NCBI RefSeq assembly: GCF_028657195.3
Contig: NZ_JANCPR020000019.1
Span: 62,001-126,000, forward strand
From: Streptomyces iconiensis
Lineage (GTDB): Bacteria > Actinomycetota > Actinomycetes > Streptomycetales > Streptomycetaceae
Direction of reading: 5' to 3'
Length of the DNA stretch: 64,000 nucleotides
The position numbers and the translations under genes were made by a program. Below are positions 61,512-64,000 of the stretch, in pieces (the first letter of the stretch is position 1; every line of letters starts with the position of its first letter). A model generated the notes under the pieces. That model made no database searches. It was not told where the DNA came from and saw only the letters and a program-made list of their open reading frames with translations.

Positions 61512-62171
61512 TCAGTGGCGACAGCCGTCGTGGCCCGTTCCGCCGGGCGTGATGCGGGCGCCCTGCGTCGTGGCGTGGCGGGCGCGCGACCACAGGCCGG
61601 CGGCGCTGACGTCCGTCAGATGAAGGTAGGGGAACGGGACAGGTGGCACGGTGGCCGTGGACAGGGACAGCGGGAGCAGGCCGAAGGCGCGGCCACTGAT
61701 CAGGTCGGCCCGGAGCCTGACGTCGCCGGTGAGCGTGATGTGCCGTGCGTGCGTGCAGGAACCGGGCTCCCCCGATCGGCCGGGATAACCGACGTGTGCG
61801 CCGTCCAGCGTCACCCGCCGGGCCCGGCACCCGCCGTCACCCTTCGGCCCGCAGTACAGGCCGGTGACGGTGAGCGCGTCGGCGCGCAGCGTGGCTCCGC
61901 GCCGGGAGGGGGCGTGCTGGTCGACGGCGTCCTTCAGGCACGCCAGTACCGCACGGGCTGCGGTTTCCGCGGCGCTGTTCGCCGGAGCGGAGCGAGGGAG
62001 GGCCTTGGCCTCGCAGGAGTGCGGCGGCCGGCCGTGGTGGGGCGGGGCGGGTTGCGTGAGCGGGGACGGTGGTGCGCCGTGCGCGCCGCTGGGTGAGCCG
62101 GGCAGGTGACCCAACGCGTAGCCGATGACGAGCAACAGCGCCGCGCGGCGCACCGTCCGCCGCTTATCCAC
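61512..62171 (-). CDS. Exported protein, third gene of the DUF6230-DUF6114 operon
   Basis: 219-aa protein with a Sec-type signal (RRTVRRAALLLVIGYALGH). The mature region contains Pro/Ser linkers, Cys residues (LACLKDA, GLYCGPKGDGGCRARR, GSCTHAR) and a C-terminal beta-rich domain like DUF6230/DUF6114-associated proteins. GTG 62171 overlaps the stop of the DUF6114 gene by 8 nt, so it is translationally coupled. Probably cell-envelope associated; function unknown. Confidence 0.75.
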   Translation of the reverse strand: MDKRRTVRRAALLLVIGYALGHLPGSPSGAHGAPPSPLTQPAPPHHGRPPHSCEAKALPRSAPANSAAETAARAVLACLKDAVDQHAPSRRGATLRADALTVTGLYCGPKGDGGCRARRVTLDGAHVGYPGRSGEPGSCTHARHITLTGDVRLRADLISGRAFGLLPLSLSTATVPPVPFPYLHLTDVSAAGLWSRARHATTQGARITPGGTGHDGCRH

Positions 62172-62517
62172 GGCCCGTCGGGGGTGTGTCCTCGGTGGTG
62201 CGCCATGCCAGCGCGAGCGCTCCGCCGGTCAGGGCGAGCAGTATGCCGAGGAGGAATCCGCCGAGGTTGGCCAGGGGGTAGGACAGCAGGCCGAGCAGGA
62301 TGGCGCCGGTTCCGGCCCAGAGGGCCCTGGCCGGTCGGGCCCACAGGTGTACGGCGCAGCCGACGAGGGCGGCTGCCAGAAGCAGGGCGGTGGCGGCGCT
62401 GAGCCCCTGGATGCCGAGCATGCTGGGGCGTGCGAGGGGCAAAGCGCCGAGCTCCAGCCCGGCGAGAGCCACGCACAGGCAGGCGGCGACAGGACGCGGG
62501 CGCGCCGTCAGGCGCAT
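62164..62517 (-). CDS. DUF6114 membrane protein
   Basis: 117-aa membrane protein with three to four helices (VAACLCVALAGLELGALPLA, LLLAAALVGCAVHLW, GAILLGLLSYPLANLGGFLL) matching DUF6114. ATG 62517 has GGAGGGGAG upstream and overlaps the DUF6230 stop. In Streptomyces this family is paired with DUF6230 and linked to spore/aerial growth genes; mechanism unknown. Confidence 0.85.
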   Translation of the reverse strand: MRLTARPRPVAACLCVALAGLELGALPLARPSMLGIQGLSAATALLLAAALVGCAVHLWARPARALWAGTGAILLGLLSYPLANLGGFLLGILLALTGGALALAWRTTEDTPPTGRG

Positions 62518-63152
62518 GGCTTCTCCCCTCCTTTCACGGACATGCTCGCGCCGGCCAGCGAGAACATGCCGGCCGTCAGCGACCACGCCTTCAGGCGCAT
62601 GTCCGTGATGGTCAGCGAACGTGCCTGCTGCCCGTACGTCCCCGCGGTGCCTTGAGGCCCGGAAGCGTCCAAGGTGGCGGCGTCCCGTCCCATCTCCACG
62701 GACCTGAAGGTCATGTCGCCGGTGAGGTCGACGAGGTCGAGGACCATGCCGCTGGCGCGCACCGGCTCGTCCTCGCCGGACCGGATGACGAGCGTGGCGG
62801 TGCCCAGCGGGGTGTGTGCCACGGCGGACTGGCACAGGTTGCTGATGCGTGCGCTGCGGAGACCGACGACGGCCACCGGGTGGTCGGAACCCTTGGCGTC
62901 CCGGCGAAAGGAGGCGAACTGGGTCGCGTCCGTGGCCTTGAGCCGTTGTGCGGTGACGGTGAAGGGGGAGCCCGCGACGGCGAAGGACACGGGGATCTCG
63001 GCCGCCGTTGTCGTGGCGATGGTTCCCGCGGCCAGCAAAGCCGTCAGGGGGAAGACGAGCGCGAAGCGCCGCCAGTCGGTACGGCTGCCGACTGGCCGGC
63101 GCGTCTTTCTGCGGTGCCGCGGCCGGGCGCGTGATGCTGCGGTTCGCCTCAT
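62508..63152 (-). CDS. DUF6230-family exported protein
   Basis: 214-aa protein with a basic N-terminus, a signal/anchor helix (FALVFPLTALLAAGTIATTT) and a beta-rich domain (FAVAGSPFTVTAQRLKATDA, ITDMRLKAWSLTAGMFSLAG) of the DUF6230 type. First gene of the three-gene unit. ATG 63152. Members are predicted surface proteins of unknown role; DUF6230 and DUF6114 genes regularly occur together. Confidence 0.85.
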   Translation of the reverse strand: MRRTAASRARPRHRRKTRRPVGSRTDWRRFALVFPLTALLAAGTIATTTAAEIPVSFAVAGSPFTVTAQRLKATDATQFASFRRDAKGSDHPVAVVGLRSARISNLCQSAVAHTPLGTATLVIRSGEDEPVRASGMVLDLVDLTGDMTFRSVEMGRDAATLDASGPQGTAGTYGQQARSLTITDMRLKAWSLTAGMFSLAGASMSVKGGEKPCA

Positions 63153-63259
63153 GCTGTGTGTCCCTTCCCCGGGGCTGGGCGCGTGAGTTCCTCGTGTCCC
63201 GCATGTGCAACGCCGGTCGGCGGCCGTTTGTCACCGCAGGCCACCCGGTCGGCGGCTCG

Positions 63260-64000
63260 TCACGTCACGGTGGCCGGCGCACGCCCGAAGGCCCGGGTCA
63301 GATAGGCGTGGTCGACGGGCTCGGGGTCTGGGAGGTCTCCTACGGCGGTCAGCAGGTGGGAACGGTCGTAGGTGCGGCGATGTGTGCTGTAGGCCAGCGG
63401 GTTGGCGGCGAAGTTCGCGGCGAGCTTTTCCAGTGCCGTCGGCTGGGGCAGCGTCGGCTTCATGCTCACCTTCAGGCCCGGGAAGCGCGCCTCGACGGCG
63501 GCTGCGACGGTCGCGAACTCCACGTTGTGGGGGTGTGTGACGTGCAGGGTGCGCACACCCGTCGAGGGCCGGGCCCTGCATGCGGCCAGCACCATGGCGT
63601 GGGCCGCGTAGTCGGCCTGAAGCAGGTTGAGGCTGGCTTGCGGGTCTCCCTGCAGGCGGTACAGAAAGGGTGCGGCGCGCGTTTCCTCTTCGCCGCGGCG
63701 ACCGCCCGGCGGCGTGGGCGGCGATGAACCCGCTGCGGCCCGGCTGCTCATGATCTGTTCCACGAGGCGCAGCAGGAGATCGGTCGGCTGGCCGGGCAAC
63801 CCTTGAGGGACAGGCCGGTCGGTGACCAGCAGGCTGGGCCTGAACACCGTCACATCGCGGCTGTTGCCCTGTGCCCAGACGCGGAGCATACGTTCGGCGG
63901 TGTACTTGGACTCCTCGTAGGGGAGCTGGAAGCCGTCGGTGTCCCGCAGGTCGTCCTCCGTGATGTGGCCCGTGCTGCGTCGCCCGGCGACGTAGGCGGT
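63260..64000 (-). CDS. Thioester-reductase-like SDR, cut by window edge
   Basis: C-terminal ~246 residues of a close paralogue of the SDR at 25361-26494. Shared blocks: YVAGRRSTGHITEDDL, LPYEESKYTAERML (YxxxK site), VTDRPVPQGLPGQP, LNLLQADYAAHAMV, RTLHVTHPHN, and a C-terminal RRTYDRSHLLTAVGDLPDPE. The frame is open to the window edge, so its N-terminus and any neighbours lie beyond 64000. A Ser/Pro/Gly loop (SSRAAAGSSPPTPPGGRRG) is inserted relative to the other copy. Confidence 0.85.
   Translation of the reverse strand, partial: TAYVAGRRSTGHITEDDLRDTDGFQLPYEESKYTAERMLRVWAQGNSRDVTVFRPSLLVTDRPVPQGLPGQPTDLLLRLVEQIMSSRAAAGSSPPTPPGGRRGEEETRAAPFLYRLQGDPQASLNLLQADYAAHAMVLAACRARPSTGVRTLHVTHPHNVEFATVAAAVEARFPGLKVSMKPTLPQPTALEKLAANFAANPLAYSTHRRTYDRSHLLTAVGDLPDPEPVDHAYLTRAFGRAPATVT

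Noticed and set aside
1..64000. CRISPR array, tRNA or rRNA genes
   Set aside because: No regularly spaced repeats, no cloverleaf-type sequence with a conserved TTCGA-type arm that I could support, and no rRNA-like stretch.

Overview
The window reads as Streptomyces chromosome, probably a variable region. It has very high GC, many GTG/TTG starts, and Streptomyces-typical families (conservon-type sensor kinase, DUF6230/DUF6114 pair, DUF6461, DUF6192, CGNR regulator). It also holds many decayed mobile-element pieces. No rRNA, tRNA or CRISPR array was seen.

Layout. 0-9.3 kb: a CvnA-like sensor kinase; an unfamiliar 553-aa protein with a terpene-synthase-like metal motif; an AraC regulator; two overlapping MmcQ/YjbR genes; a frameshifted copy of a small secreted protein; and a divergent pair made of a squalene/phytoene-synthase-like enzyme and a cis-prenyltransferase homologue that lacks the catalytic Asp. 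9.5-15.3 kb: a tight operon of class III aminotransferase, Cy-A-PCP NRPS, type II thioesterase and NTF2-like protein, closed by a hairpin. 15.6-19.5 kb: a cupin gene, an acetolactate synthase gene with an internal deletion, an intact secreted protein, and a short gene encoding what looks like a lasso peptide precursor with its own terminator but no processing enzymes nearby. 19.7-24.7 kb: an alkyl sulfatase, a Vps62-like protein and a choice-of-anchor-K-like protein with a transposase remnant spliced onto its 3' end. 25.4-34.3 kb: a thioester-reductase-like SDR divergent from a single-module, fungal-style highly reducing PKS (KS-AT-DH-MT-ER-KR-ACP).

35-53 kb: two direct repeats of an XRE-regulator/MFS-transporter divergon flank about 17 kb. 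The left repeat has the intact regulator and a broken transporter; the right repeat has the reverse. Between them are redox and catabolic genes with local regulators (OYE, SDR/MarR, TetR/FAD monooxygenase/RidA, MBL hydrolase, lipid kinase, amidohydrolase/DMT exporter, reductase/LysR, a DLH-like protein without its Cys nucleophile) and a cluster of integrase and DUF6192 remnants. 53-64 kb: the MFS exporter, GNAT, IS701 and IS5 remnants, DUF6461, a MarR/amidohydrolase pair, a frameshifted epoxide hydrolase facing a CGNR regulator with duplicated operators, a methyltransferase, the DUF6230-DUF6114 operon, and a second thioester-reductase-like SDR cut by the window edge.

How the genes may work together (inference): the reducing PKS has no thioesterase and sits beside a reductase, so chains may leave as aldehydes. 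The class III aminotransferase could turn an aldehyde into an amine, and the stand-alone Cy-A-PCP protein needs an acyl donor from another carrier protein. The prenyl-condensing enzymes and the 553-aa protein may form a separate small terpenoid locus.
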